Counted from the first letter of the stretch, positions 30,004 through 37,311 are shown. The stretch: 37,673 nucleotides of DNA from an uncultured Collinsella sp. (GCA_902494295.1 CABUSL010000005.1:1-37673); one strand, 5' to 3'. Made by a program: numbers and translations. Notes: a model not told the origin generated them from the sequence alone.

Positions 30004-30474
30004 CTATTTCCCTTCGGGCTTGGTTTGGTTAGATGCGTTTGCGGCAATCGAGACTCCGAGATTGGACATGGCGAAATCGGCGAAGGCTTCGTCGTAGAGT
30101 GCGGATGTAAAGGGGGCATCTGCAAGAGCCGGAATGGGGGTACTATGACGGTTGCGATGATGAGGACGTTGAGTGTGATGGCGCCTGGGGATGCTGCGAG
30201 GCAGCGGATTGGCATGCGGGGCGTCGACTGGTCGCTCGTTTTTCGCTTCGCCGATATCCCCTTGAGCGGCGAGTGCCAGTCCAAGAGCATTGAAAATCGT
30301 CAGCAGCTTGTCGAGTCGAATGCCGGTGGCGTCTCCTAGCTCGAGCGATGCGAGCAGACGCTCCGAAACACCGGCTTTTTTAGCGAGGGTCGCACGGGTG
30401 ATTCCCTGCGATTCGCGTGCCTGACGCACATAGATGCCAGCTTGGCGCGGCGTGGTGATGGGAAGGGTATCCAT
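30004..30474 (-). CDS. hipB: HipB-like XRE-family antitoxin/repressor with a long C-terminal extension
   Basis: 156 residues. Residues 12-65 form an XRE helix-turn-helix: IYVRQARESQGITRATLAKKA, then SERLLASLELGDATGIRLDKLL. E. coli HipB is only about 88 residues. Here roughly 75 more follow, rich in Pro, His and Arg and then Ala/Phe/Asn, with no recognised domain. The ATG at 30474 is preferred because TTGGAG precedes it at ideal spacing; the ATG at 30489 has no ribosome-binding site and falls inside the operator. The probable role is to bind HipA and repress the operon through the repeats at 30489-30556. Confidence 0.82.
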   Translation of the reverse strand: MDTLPITTPRQAGIYVRQARESQGITRATLAKKAGVSERLLASLELGDATGIRLDKLLTIFNALGLALAAQGDIGEAKNERPVDAPHANPLPRSIPRRHHTQRPHHRNRHSTPIPALADAPFTSALYDEAFADFAMSNLGVSIAANASNQTKPEGK

Positions 30475-30488
30475 GGCGATCTCCAACA

Positions 30489-30529
30489 TGCAGACTTTTG
30501 CATATCAGTATGACATGCAAAAGTCTGCA
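30489..30529. promoter_or_regulatory. Paired operator sites of hipBA
   Basis: TGCAGACTTTTGCAT (30489-30503) is exactly inverted as ATGCAAAAGTCTGCA (30515-30529) with 11 bases between. Each 15-base site is itself of the form TGCA-N6-TGCA, as expected for a HipB dimer. The sites end 15 bases before the hipB start and would cover its promoter. Confidence 0.75.
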
Positions 30530-30530
30530 C

Positions 30531-30565
30531 GAAAAGGCCTCATGCAAAACTCTGCATAAGGCCTT
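30531..30565 (-). terminator. Terminator of mntP containing a third hipB-type site
   Basis: On the minus strand AAGGCCT, T, ATGCA, loop, TGCAT, G, AGGCCTT, TTC: a 12-bp stem with one mismatch and a short T-run, 37 bases after the mntP stop. Its loop side, 30542-30556, matches the hipB operator at 14 of 15 bases (ATGCAAAACTCTGCA). The element therefore may serve both as terminator and as operator. Confidence 0.6.
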
Positions 30566-30601
30566 GTGCTGGCGTTGAGTTTTGAGCGATTGTGCTTGGC
30601 G

Positions 30602-31180
30602 TTACAGCGCCAAAATCCCCAGATGCTCAAGCAGGATCTTAAGCCCGATGAGGATGAGCACGACGCCGCCCACGATGGTGGCAGGCTTTTCGTAGCGCGC
30701 GCCAAAGGTATGGCCGATCGCCACGCCGGCGATGGAGAAGATAAACGTTGTGATGCCGATAAGCGATACGGCGGGAACGATGTCAACCGAGAGCGCGGCA
30801 AATGAGATGCCCACGGCTAGGGCGTCGATTGAGGTGGCAATGGCAAGAATCAGATATTCTGCCAGGTCAATTTTTTCGGCATCCTTGCCGTCGCCGTCGT
30901 CCTCGTCCTCGGTAAAGGCTTCCCACAGCATTTTGCCGCCGATAAAGGCCAAAAGGATAAAGGCGATCCAATGGTCGATGGGTCCGATGATGCCTATGAA
31001 TTGACTGCCGAGCGCCCATCCGATCACGGGCATGCCGGCCTGAAAGCCGCCAAAGAACAGGCCGAGCACTACGGCGACCTTAAGGTTGATCTTTTTCATG
31101 CCAAGGCCCTTGCAGATGGATACGGCAAAAGCGTCCATCGAAAGGCCAACGGCGAGCAGCACGAGCTCTGCGAGTCCCAT
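30602..31180 (-). CDS. mntP: Manganese efflux pump MntP
   Basis: 192-residue inner-membrane exporter for Mn(II). It has six predicted helices in two inverted-repeat halves. Each half carries the family motif: SMDAFAVSICKGL in helix 1 and SIDALAVGISFA in helix 4, with the conserved Asp residues in the membrane. GGFQAGMPVIGWALG marks helix 2. A hydrophilic, highly acidic loop (EDEDDGDGKDAEKID) lies between the halves. The start has GAGAGGGAG as ribosome-binding site, which is partly within a hairpin. It is on the same strand as hipBA but separated by a terminator. Known relatives are often controlled by the yybP-ykoY manganese riboswitch. Confidence 0.93.
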   Translation of the reverse strand: MGLAELVLLAVGLSMDAFAVSICKGLGMKKINLKVAVVLGLFFGGFQAGMPVIGWALGSQFIGIIGPIDHWIAFILLAFIGGKMLWEAFTEDEDDGDGKDAEKIDLAEYLILAIATSIDALAVGISFAALSVDIVPAVSLIGITTFIFSIAGVAIGHTFGARYEKPATIVGGVVLILIGLKILLEHLGILAL

Positions 31181-31229
31181 AGTCTGGCTCCCTCTCTGCG
31201 GGCGAGCCCGATTACGCGACTACTCCCTC
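31178..31229 (-). promoter_or_regulatory. Structured mntP leader, possible translation control element
   Basis: On the minus strand GGCTC (31204-31208) pairs with GAGCC (31186-31190), whose partner overlaps the ribosome-binding site. TAGTC upstream pairs with GACTA at the start codon. A GGGAGTAG sequence (31220-31227) resembles the first conserved box of yybP-ykoY riboswitches. The rest of that riboswitch is not recognised, so the assignment is weak. Confidence 0.3.
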
Positions 31230-31401
31230 ATTAATATGAGACCCGATGCTACCACATGAGCAGTCAAAAGAACCCCGTCCCAAATGAGCTACCTAAGCTG
31301 TGTTCGCTCATTCTGTAAGCATCGGATTTCGCAAGCGCCGCAGGGACAAACCGTGAGAAACTATTTAGCGTTTATGGAGCGTATACGATGGGAGCGATGC
31401 C

Positions 31402-32469
31402 TTGGATAAGAACGAGCTGCAAAAGCGTATGGAACAGGCCATCCGCCTGACGGCACCTGGTCAGCCGATCCGCACCGCCCTCGACATGATCATCGCCGGT
31501 CACCTGGGCGCCCTTATCTGTGTCGGCGACACCGAAAACGTGCTCGCTGCCGGTAACGACGGCTTCCCGCTCAACATTTCGTTCACCTCGAACCGTCTGT
31601 TCGAGCTCTCCAAGATGGACGGTGCCATCGTCATCGACGGCGACCTCACCCAGATCTTGCGCGCCAACTTCCACCTCAATCCCGATCCCTCGCTTGCCAC
31701 GAGCGAGACGGGCATGCGTCACCGTACCGCCGCTCGCATGTCGGTGCTCACCGATGCCATCGTGATCTCGGTCTCGGCCCGTCGTGCTGTCGTCAACGTG
31801 TACGTTCACGGCAAGAGCTACGAGATTCAGCCCGTCACCACCATCATGAGCTCGGTCAACCAGCTCGTCGCTACGCTCCAGACTACCCGTCAGTCGCTCG
31901 ATCGCTCCCTGCTGCGCCTGACGGCCCTTGAGCTCGACGACTACGTTACGCTCGCCGACATTACCGGTATTTTCTCGAGCTTCGAGATCATGCAGCAGGC
32001 AAAGACCGAGCTTAAGGATTGCATCGTCAAGCTGGGCAACCAGGGCAAGCTCGTGCAGATGCAGCTCGAGCAGCTCGCCGGCTCCAGCATGGATACCGAG
32101 TATGACCTGATGATCCGCGACTACGCGAGCGATTCCTCCGAGGCAAACGCCGAAAAGATTCGCGCCGAGCTCGCTCGCATGACACCTAAGGACCTGTCCG
32201 ACCCGCAGCACGTGGCGGCGGTTCTGGGTTATGACGACCTGGACGAGGATTCCGTCATGACGCCGCTGGGCCTGCGCACGCTTTCGCGCGTGTCCGTCGT
32301 GCGCGACGGCGTGGCCGAGAAAATCGTCGACGAGTACGGCTCGCTGCAGGAGCTCATGGACGACATCAGCGAGGATCCGGAGCGCCTGGGCGACTTTGGC
32401 GTCAACAACCCTGCCATTCTTGCGGACTCCCTGTACCGCATGAAGGGCACCAAACAGGGGAACGCATAA
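31402..32469 (+). CDS. disA: Diadenylate cyclase DisA
   Basis: Makes c-di-AMP from two ATP and scans DNA integrity. It is 355 residues. The DAC domain (about 10-145) has the catalytic MDGAIVIDGD near 72-80 and GMRHRTAARMS near 104-114 (the RHR motif). A helical spine follows, and the C-terminal helix-hairpin-helix DNA-binding part lies at about 290-350. The start codon is TTG with GGGAG seven bases before it; nearby ATGs are out of frame. The ispD start overlaps its stop by one base. In Bacillus radA precedes disA, but here the divergent mntP does. Confidence 0.94.
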   Translation: MDKNELQKRMEQAIRLTAPGQPIRTALDMIIAGHLGALICVGDTENVLAAGNDGFPLNISFTSNRLFELSKMDGAIVIDGDLTQILRANFHLNPDPSLATSETGMRHRTAARMSVLTDAIVISVSARRAVVNVYVHGKSYEIQPVTTIMSSVNQLVATLQTTRQSLDRSLLRLTALELDDYVTLADITGIFSSFEIMQQAKTELKDCIVKLGNQGKLVQMQLEQLAGSSMDTEYDLMIRDYASDSSEANAEKIRAELARMTPKDLSDPQHVAAVLGYDDLDEDSVMTPLGLRTLSRVSVVRDGVAEKIVDEYGSLQELMDDISEDPERLGDFGVNNPAILADSLYRMKGTKQGNA

Positions 32470-33197
32470 TGGCGCCCGTATGCGCCGTGGTCGTTGCCGG
32501 CGGCAGCGGCCAGCGTTTTGGAAATCCCGGCGGCAAGCAGCTCGTTAACGTGGCGGGCCGTCCGCTCATGAGCTGGTCCATCCGCGCGTTCGATCGGAGC
32601 GACAAGGTCGGCCACATCGTGGTGGTGTGCCCTGCTGAGCGTCGTGCCGAGATGCGCCGCCTGGCCATCGACCCGTTTGACTATGACACGCCCATCAGCT
32701 TTGCCGATGCCGGCGATACCCGTCAGGATTCCACCCGTGCCGGCGTCCATGCGGTTCCGGCGGGTTTCGAATATGTCGCCATCCACGACGGCGCCCGTCC
32801 GCTCATCACGACCGAGGCCATCGATCATGCGATCGACGTGCTTGTGGGCGACCGCTCGCTCGACGGTGTCGTGTGCGGTCAGCCCGCGATCGACACACTC
32901 AAGATCGTCGACGGCGATAATATCGTCGAGACGCCGCCGCGCGAGCTTTATTGGGCCGCGCAGACGCCGCAGATCTTTAGCGTCGACGCCATGAAGCGCG
33001 CTCATGCCGCTGCTATCGCCGAGGGCTTTATCGGTACCGACGATTCATCGCTGGTCGAGCGCATGGGCGGGCACGTCTGCTGTGTCCAGAGCCCGCGCGA
33101 TAACCTTAAGGTGACGGTGCCCGAGGACCTGCGTCCCGTAACCGCGATTCTGCTTGGCCGCATGGCCGAGGGAGAGGACCTTCCCCATGTTCAGTAA
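32469..33197 (+). CDS. ispD: 2-C-methyl-D-erythritol 4-phosphate cytidylyltransferase
   Basis: Transfers CMP to methylerythritol phosphate, the third step of the MEP pathway. It is 242 residues. The start CAVVVAGGSGQRFGNPGGKQ is the nucleotide-binding glycine-rich loop; HDGARPLIT and the AQTPQIF motif follow. The start codon overlaps the disA stop (TAATG), and its own end overlaps ispF by 11 bases, so the three are strictly coupled. Confidence 0.95.
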   Translation: MAPVCAVVVAGGSGQRFGNPGGKQLVNVAGRPLMSWSIRAFDRSDKVGHIVVVCPAERRAEMRRLAIDPFDYDTPISFADAGDTRQDSTRAGVHAVPAGFEYVAIHDGARPLITTEAIDHAIDVLVGDRSLDGVVCGQPAIDTLKIVDGDNIVETPPRELYWAAQTPQIFSVDAMKRAHAAAIAEGFIGTDDSSLVERMGGHVCCVQSPRDNLKVTVPEDLRPVTAILLGRMAEGEDLPHVQ

Positions 33198-33681
33198 CCT
33201 GCGCATTGGCCACGGCTACGACGTCCACCGTTTGGTGGAGGGGCGTCGATGTATCATCGGCGGGGTCGACATTCCCTACGAGCGCGGCCTGCTGGGCCAC
33301 TCGGATGCCGATGTGCTCGCGCACGCCTTGGCCGACGCCATTCTGGGCGCCTGCCGCGGGGGAGACATCGGCAAGCTATTCCCCGACACCGATCCCGCCT
33401 ACGAGGGTGCCGATTCGATGGTGCTGCTCGCTCGTGTGATGGACTATGCGCGTGAGCTGGGCTTTGAGTTTGTCGATGCCGATTGCACCATTGCCTGTCA
33501 GCAACCCAAGATCACCCCGCACCGCGATGCCATGCGCGCCAACCTTGCCCATGCCCTGGGCGTTGACGTCGAAAACGTGGGCGTCGCCGCCACTACGACC
33601 GAAAAGCTCGGTTGGGAAGGCCAGGGCGAGGGGATCGGCGCCTGGGCCGTCTGCCTGCTACAGAAAACCGTTAAGGAGTAA
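33187..33681 (+). CDS. ispF: 2-C-methyl-D-erythritol 2,4-cyclodiphosphate synthase
   Basis: Cyclises CDP-methylerythritol phosphate with loss of CMP. It is 164 residues and forms trimers in the family. The metal-binding D-x-H is in RIGHGYDVHRL, followed by GLLGHSDADVLAHALADA with the next His ligand, and ATTTEKLGWEGQGEGI at the end. The ATG at 33187 lies within the ispD end, with GAGAGGA before it. cysS begins 3 bases after the stop. Confidence 0.96.
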   Translation: MFSNLRIGHGYDVHRLVEGRRCIIGGVDIPYERGLLGHSDADVLAHALADAILGACRGGDIGKLFPDTDPAYEGADSMVLLARVMDYARELGFEFVDADCTIACQQPKITPHRDAMRANLAHALGVDVENVGVAATTTEKLGWEGQGEGIGAWAVCLLQKTVKE

Positions 33682-33684
33682 CGA

Positions 33685-35151
33685 ATGCGTATCTACAACA
33701 GCGCTACCCATAAAAAGGAAGAGTTCCAGCCCATCGAGTCCGGCAAGGTCCGCATGTATGTGTGCGGCCCCACGGTCTACGACAACATCCACATCGGCAA
33801 TGCCCGCACGTTCATCAGCTTTGACGTGATTCGTCGCTGGCTTATCGCGAGCGGTTACGAGGTCACGTTTGCCCAGAACCTTACCGATGTCGATGACAAG
33901 ATCATCAAGCGCGCCAACGAGCAGGGCCGTACGGCTGCCGAGGTCGCGACGGAGTTTTCCGACAAGTTCATCGGCGTCATGCGCGCCGCCAACGTGCTCG
34001 ATCCCGATGTGCGCCCCCGCGCCACCAAGGAGATCGGCCCCATGATCGCCATGATCAAGACGCTTATCGAGCAGGGCCACGCTTACGCAGCCGATAACGG
34101 CGACGTGTACTTTGCCGTGCGCAGCGATCCCAGCTATGGCCAGGTCTCGGGCCGCAACATCGACGACCTTATGGTTGGCGCGCGCATCGAGGAGAACGAG
34201 GACAAGAACGACCCGCTCGACTTTGCCCTGTGGAAGGCCGCCAAGCCCGGCGAGCCCAGCTGGCCGAGCCCCTGGGGCGAAGGCCGTCCCGGTTGGCATA
34301 CCGAGTGCGCCGCCATGGTGCATCGCTACCTTGGCACTCCGATCGACATCCACGGCGGTGGCTCCGACCTTGCCTTCCCGCATCACGAGAACGAGTGCGC
34401 CCAGGCCACCTGTGCCTGGCACCAGGGCTTCTCCAACACTTGGATGCACACGGGCATGCTGCTGGTAGACGGCGAGAAGATGTCCAAGTCGCTCGGCAAC
34501 TTCTTTACGCTGGCCGAGGTCCTCGAGCAGCACTCCGCTGCCGCCCTGCGCCTGCTGATGCTGCAGACGAGCTATCGCTCGCCGCTCGATTTTTCTTGGG
34601 AGCGCCTGGAGGGTGCCGAGAACTCGCTCGCGCGTATCGCCGGTACGGTCGAGAACCTGCGCTGGGCCGCGAACCACGCAACGGCCGATGCCGATGCAGC
34701 TGCCGCCGAGGCGTTTGCCGCCAAGGCCGCCGAGACCCGTGCCGCCTTTAAGGAGTGCATGGACGACGACTTTAACACCGCTGGTGCCATGGGTGCTGTC
34801 TTTGGCTTTGTGACCGAGTGCAATCAGTACCTGGAGCAGGCGGGCGACGCTGCTGACAAGGCCGCCGCGCTTGCCGCCGCCGACACGCTGGCCGAGCTGC
34901 TCGATACGCTTGGCGTTGAGCTCCCCGAGCCCAAGGTCGAGCTGCCGCTGGGCCTGCTGGGCGTTGCCGCCGGCCTGGTTGCCTACACGGGTGACGACGT
35001 GGACGAGGCCGCTGCCAAGATTCTCGAGGCCCGCGCCGAGGCCCGTGCCGCCAAGAACTGGGACCTGGCTGACGCCATCCGTGACCAGCTCAAGGACCTG
35101 GGCCTCACCATTGAGGATACCGCCGCCGGCACCCGTATCAAATCTCTCTAA
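33685..35151 (+). CDS. cysS: Cysteine--tRNA ligase
   Basis: Class I synthetase of 488 residues. Zinc ligands are in MYVCGPTVYDNIHIGNAR (Cys near 29, HIGN near 37), WHTECAAM and HHENE. The KMSKSLGN loop is near 265. The C-terminal DALR and anticodon-binding region is Ala-rich and ends in LGLTIEDTAAGTRIKSL, the family signature. The ribosome-binding site AAGGAG overlaps the ispF end. Two abutting long hairpins begin 6 bases after the stop. Confidence 0.96.
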   Translation: MRIYNSATHKKEEFQPIESGKVRMYVCGPTVYDNIHIGNARTFISFDVIRRWLIASGYEVTFAQNLTDVDDKIIKRANEQGRTAAEVATEFSDKFIGVMRAANVLDPDVRPRATKEIGPMIAMIKTLIEQGHAYAADNGDVYFAVRSDPSYGQVSGRNIDDLMVGARIEENEDKNDPLDFALWKAAKPGEPSWPSPWGEGRPGWHTECAAMVHRYLGTPIDIHGGGSDLAFPHHENECAQATCAWHQGFSNTWMHTGMLLVDGEKMSKSLGNFFTLAEVLEQHSAAALRLLMLQTSYRSPLDFSWERLEGAENSLARIAGTVENLRWAANHATADADAAAAEAFAAKAAETRAAFKECMDDDFNTAGAMGAVFGFVTECNQYLEQAGDAADKAAALAAADTLAELLDTLGVELPEPKVELPLGLLGVAAGLVAYTGDDVDEAAAKILEARAEARAAKNWDLADAIRDQLKDLGLTIEDTAAGTRIKSL

Positions 35152-35157
35152 TCCCCG

Positions 35158-35259
35158 CGGGTTTTCCAAGTGCCCGACCTTGCCGTTCAAACCGTCGCTC
35201 GCGTACTCAAGTACGCGTCGCTCCTCTTTCACGGTAATCTCGGGCACTTGGAAAACCCG
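35158..35259 (+). repeat. Nested hairpin element, copy C (TTTCAA family)
   Basis: Outer arms 35158-35177 and 35240-35259 are complementary over 20 bp without mismatch. The inner stem is CGCGTAC, loop TCAA, GTACGCG. Between them lie CCTTGCC-GTTCAA on the left and TTTCAC-GGTAATC on the right. In TTGCC/GGTAA and in G/C of the TTTCAA box, C differs from B at paired positions that still pair. Confidence 0.7.
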
Positions 35260-35260
35260 T

Positions 35261-35365
35261 ACCGACCGCCCGAGCCACGGCACCTTGCCTTTCAATCGTC
35301 GGGCATGACCTCAAGGTCTATGCCCTCCTCTTTCAAGGCAATCTGCCGCACCTCGGGCGGTCGGT
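35261..35365 (+). repeat. Nested hairpin element, copy B (TTTCAA family)
   Basis: Outer arms 35261-35274 and 35352-35365 (14 bp, perfect). The inner stem GGGCATGACC, loop TCAA, GGTC-T-ATGCCC has the same one-base bulge as copy A. The left side is GGCACCTTGCC-TTTCAA and the right side TTTCAA-GGCAATCTGCC. It starts one base after copy C and ends 41 bases before rlmB. Confidence 0.7.
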
Positions 35366-35406
35366 CTATTTGTTTCGTTTGATAGTTGTATTTAGGAGGT
35401 CGCTTT

Positions 35407-36321
35407 ATGGCCGACAATCGCAAGCGTGCATCGCGTGGAGGCAAGCAGGCTGCTTCTGGCTCGCGTCCGATTCGCCGCAACGACCGCGCTGCCGCTCCCA
35501 AGGGCCAGCGCGAGCGCTCACAGGCTGCTCGCCCGCAGCGCGAGCGTAGCCGCGATAACGTCCAGGTTCCCAAGGGCGAGTTTATCGAAGGTCGCCGTGC
35601 TGCCGCCGAGGCGCTGCGTGCCGGCTTTCCCGTCAAGTGCGCGCTCATTGCTGAGGGCGGGGAGCGCGATGCCGCCTTGTCGCACCTGGTCGACGACCTC
35701 AACGCTGCAGGCGTCCGCATTAAGTATGTGCCGCGCGCGCAGCTCGATGCGCTGTCGAGCCATGGCGCTCACCAGGGCATTGCGCTCGAGGTTGGCAACT
35801 TCCCCTATGCCGATGTTGCCGATATCCTCGACCGTGCGGGCGACGGTCCGGCGCTCGTCATCGTGCTCGACCACGTGACCGACGACGGTAACTTTGGAGC
35901 CATCGTGCGCTCTGCCGAGGTCGTGGGCGCCGCGGGCGTCATCATCGCCAATAAGCGTGCTGCCGGCGTGACCGTGGGCAGCTACAAGACCTCTGCCGGC
36001 GCCGTCATGCACCTGCCTATCGCGCAGGTGCCCAACATCGCCCGTGCGCTCGATGACCTCAAGGCCGCTGGCTTTTGGGTGGGCGGTGCCTCCGAGCACG
36101 CCGAGGGCAGTTGCTGGGATGCTCCCTTCGAGGGCCGCGTGGCGCTTGTCATGGGTTCCGAGGGCGACGGCATCTCGCGCCTGGTGCTCGAGAAATGCGA
36201 CTTTTTGACCAAGCTTCCCCAGCGCGGCATGACCGAGAGCCTCAATGTTGCCCAGGCGACCACTGCGCTGTGCTTTGAGTGGCTGCGCCGCAATGCCGGC
36301 GAGCTCATGGGGGAGGAGTAG
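35407..36321 (+). CDS. rlmB: 23S rRNA (guanosine-2'-O-)-methyltransferase RlmB-type (SpoU/TrmH family)
   Basis: 304 residues. The first 55 are basic and disordered (Arg, Lys, Gln, Ala). A substrate-binding domain follows (GEFIEGRRAAAEALR), then the SPOUT methyltransferase with the knot motifs: LDHVTDDGNFGAIVRSAEVVG (motif 1, with Asn and Arg), LVMGSEGDGISRLV (motif 2) and TESLNVAQATTALCFEW (motif 3). The ATG at 35407 is behind AGGAGG. It could instead target tRNA, but its neighbours (cysS, yacP) match the rlmB locus of Bacillus. yacP starts 3 bases after the stop. Confidence 0.88.
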   Translation: MADNRKRASRGGKQAASGSRPIRRNDRAAAPKGQRERSQAARPQRERSRDNVQVPKGEFIEGRRAAAEALRAGFPVKCALIAEGGERDAALSHLVDDLNAAGVRIKYVPRAQLDALSSHGAHQGIALEVGNFPYADVADILDRAGDGPALVIVLDHVTDDGNFGAIVRSAEVVGAAGVIIANKRAAGVTVGSYKTSAGAVMHLPIAQVPNIARALDDLKAAGFWVGGASEHAEGSCWDAPFEGRVALVMGSEGDGISRLVLEKCDFLTKLPQRGMTESLNVAQATTALCFEWLRRNAGELMGEE

Positions 36322-36324
36322 CGC

Positions 36325-37002
36325 ATGTCCAAGAAGAACCGCGCCAAGTCCAAGGCCAAGCGCTTTGGCGAGGGCTCGGCCAAGCCGATTGTTTCGGCCG
36401 CGACCTATGGCGTGGGCGGCAATGCGTTTGCGCAGGCTATCGCCGACCCGGTCTCGACGGTGCACTCCAATAAGCCCGAGCTGCTGGTGGTCGACGGTTA
36501 CAACGTGATCCATTGCACGCCGCGCTACGAAAAGCTCGTGTACGACCATTCCGACGATCCGTATTCCAGCGACGTTCACGATATGGCGCGCACCGCGCTC
36601 ATCAACGACGTGGCGGCGTTTGCCCAGGGCCGCTACGAGGCTGTGATTGTGTTTGACGGCGCGGGCAATATCTCCAGCGAGCGCCCCAACCTGCCGGCCC
36701 GCGGCGTGCGCATTGAGTTTTCGCCGACGGGTGTTTCGGCCGATACCGTGGTGCAGAAGCTCTGCATCGAGGCGCGCGAGGAAGGCCGCGCGTGCTCCGT
36801 GGTATCGAGCGACGGCACGATCCAGGCCGTCGTCATGGGCAAGGGCGTCACGCGCATCTCGAGCCGCATGCTGGTGGACGAGATCAAACAGATCGATAAC
36901 GACGTTCACGAGGCAGAGGAAGCTCCGCAGATTAAGATGACCCTGGGCAGCCGCCTGAGCCCCGATGCCCTGGCCAAGCTCAAGGCCCTTCGCGGGAGGT
37001 AG
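36325..37002 (+). CDS. yacP: NYN-domain endoribonuclease, YacP/Rae1-like
   Basis: 225 residues. The Lys-rich start SKKNRAKSKAKRF is followed by a PIN-like NYN domain from about residue 50: ELLVVDGYNVIH with the first catalytic Asp, then AVIVFDGAGN and the VVSSDGTIQAVV segment with further acidic residues. The Bacillus homologue Rae1 cleaves mRNA in the ribosomal A-site. The gene order with rlmB is the same. The N-terminal 45 residues are longer than in Bacillus. Confidence 0.85.
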   Translation: MSKKNRAKSKAKRFGEGSAKPIVSAATYGVGGNAFAQAIADPVSTVHSNKPELLVVDGYNVIHCTPRYEKLVYDHSDDPYSSDVHDMARTALINDVAAFAQGRYEAVIVFDGAGNISSERPNLPARGVRIEFSPTGVSADTVVQKLCIEAREEGRACSVVSSDGTIQAVVMGKGVTRISSRMLVDEIKQIDNDVHEAEEAPQIKMTLGSRLSPDALAKLKALRGR

Positions 37003-37042
37003 GTAGACCTTCAATGGGGGCTGCTTTCTCGATTGACCAACC

Positions 37043-37070
37043 AACTGGTTTGTAATCAGTGGGTTGCAGG
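37043..37070 (+). pseudogene. Internal fragment of tRNA-Thr (duplicated)
   Basis: 28 bases match the anticodon arm, variable loop and 5' half of the T-stem of the tRNA-Thr at 37251-37278 with one difference, 208 bases upstream in the same orientation. The flanks do not match, so it is not a whole tRNA. Confidence 0.75.
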
Positions 37071-37075
37071 CCGGC

Positions 37076-37127
37076 CTCGCCAAAACGAATAGTTTTTGGT
37101 TCTGGCGAGCAGATAAAACTATTCGTT
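37076..37127 (+). repeat. Two interlocked inverted repeats upstream of tRNA-Thr
   Basis: CTCGCCA (37076-37082) pairs with TGGCGAG (37103-37109). AACGAATAGTTTT (37084-37096) pairs with AAAACTATTCGTT (37115-37127). Both are perfect, and their arms alternate left-left-right-right, the order of a pseudoknot or of two exclusive hairpins. Confidence 0.6.
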
Positions 37128-37226
37128 CTGACGAAGGGTTTTGAGATGTGGTCGGTCAAAGGGTCTGTTGCGCCTCGTCCGCAATTCCTTTATTCTTAAC
37201 TGGCTTCGCGTGAAAGCGCCAAGTGT

Positions 37227-37301
37227 GCCAGTGTGGCGCAACGGTAGCGCAACTGATTTGTAATCAGTGGGTTGCAGGTTCGATTCCTGTCACTGGCTCC
37301 A
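37227..37301 (+). tRNA. tRNA-Thr (anticodon UGU)
   Basis: Complete cloverleaf. The acceptor is GCCAGTG/CACTGGC and the D-arm GCGC/GCGC. The anticodon stem ACTGA/TCAGT has loop TTTGTAA, giving UGU. The T-arm is GCAGG-TTCGATT-CCTGT, the discriminator T, with encoded CCA. A terminator follows. Confidence 0.96.
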
Positions 37302-37311
37302 TGAGAGTTTC

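Noticed and set aside
30475..30489. ATG at 30489 as the hipB start
   Set aside because: No ribosome-binding site, and it falls in the operator; the ATG at 30474 has GGAG at ideal spacing.
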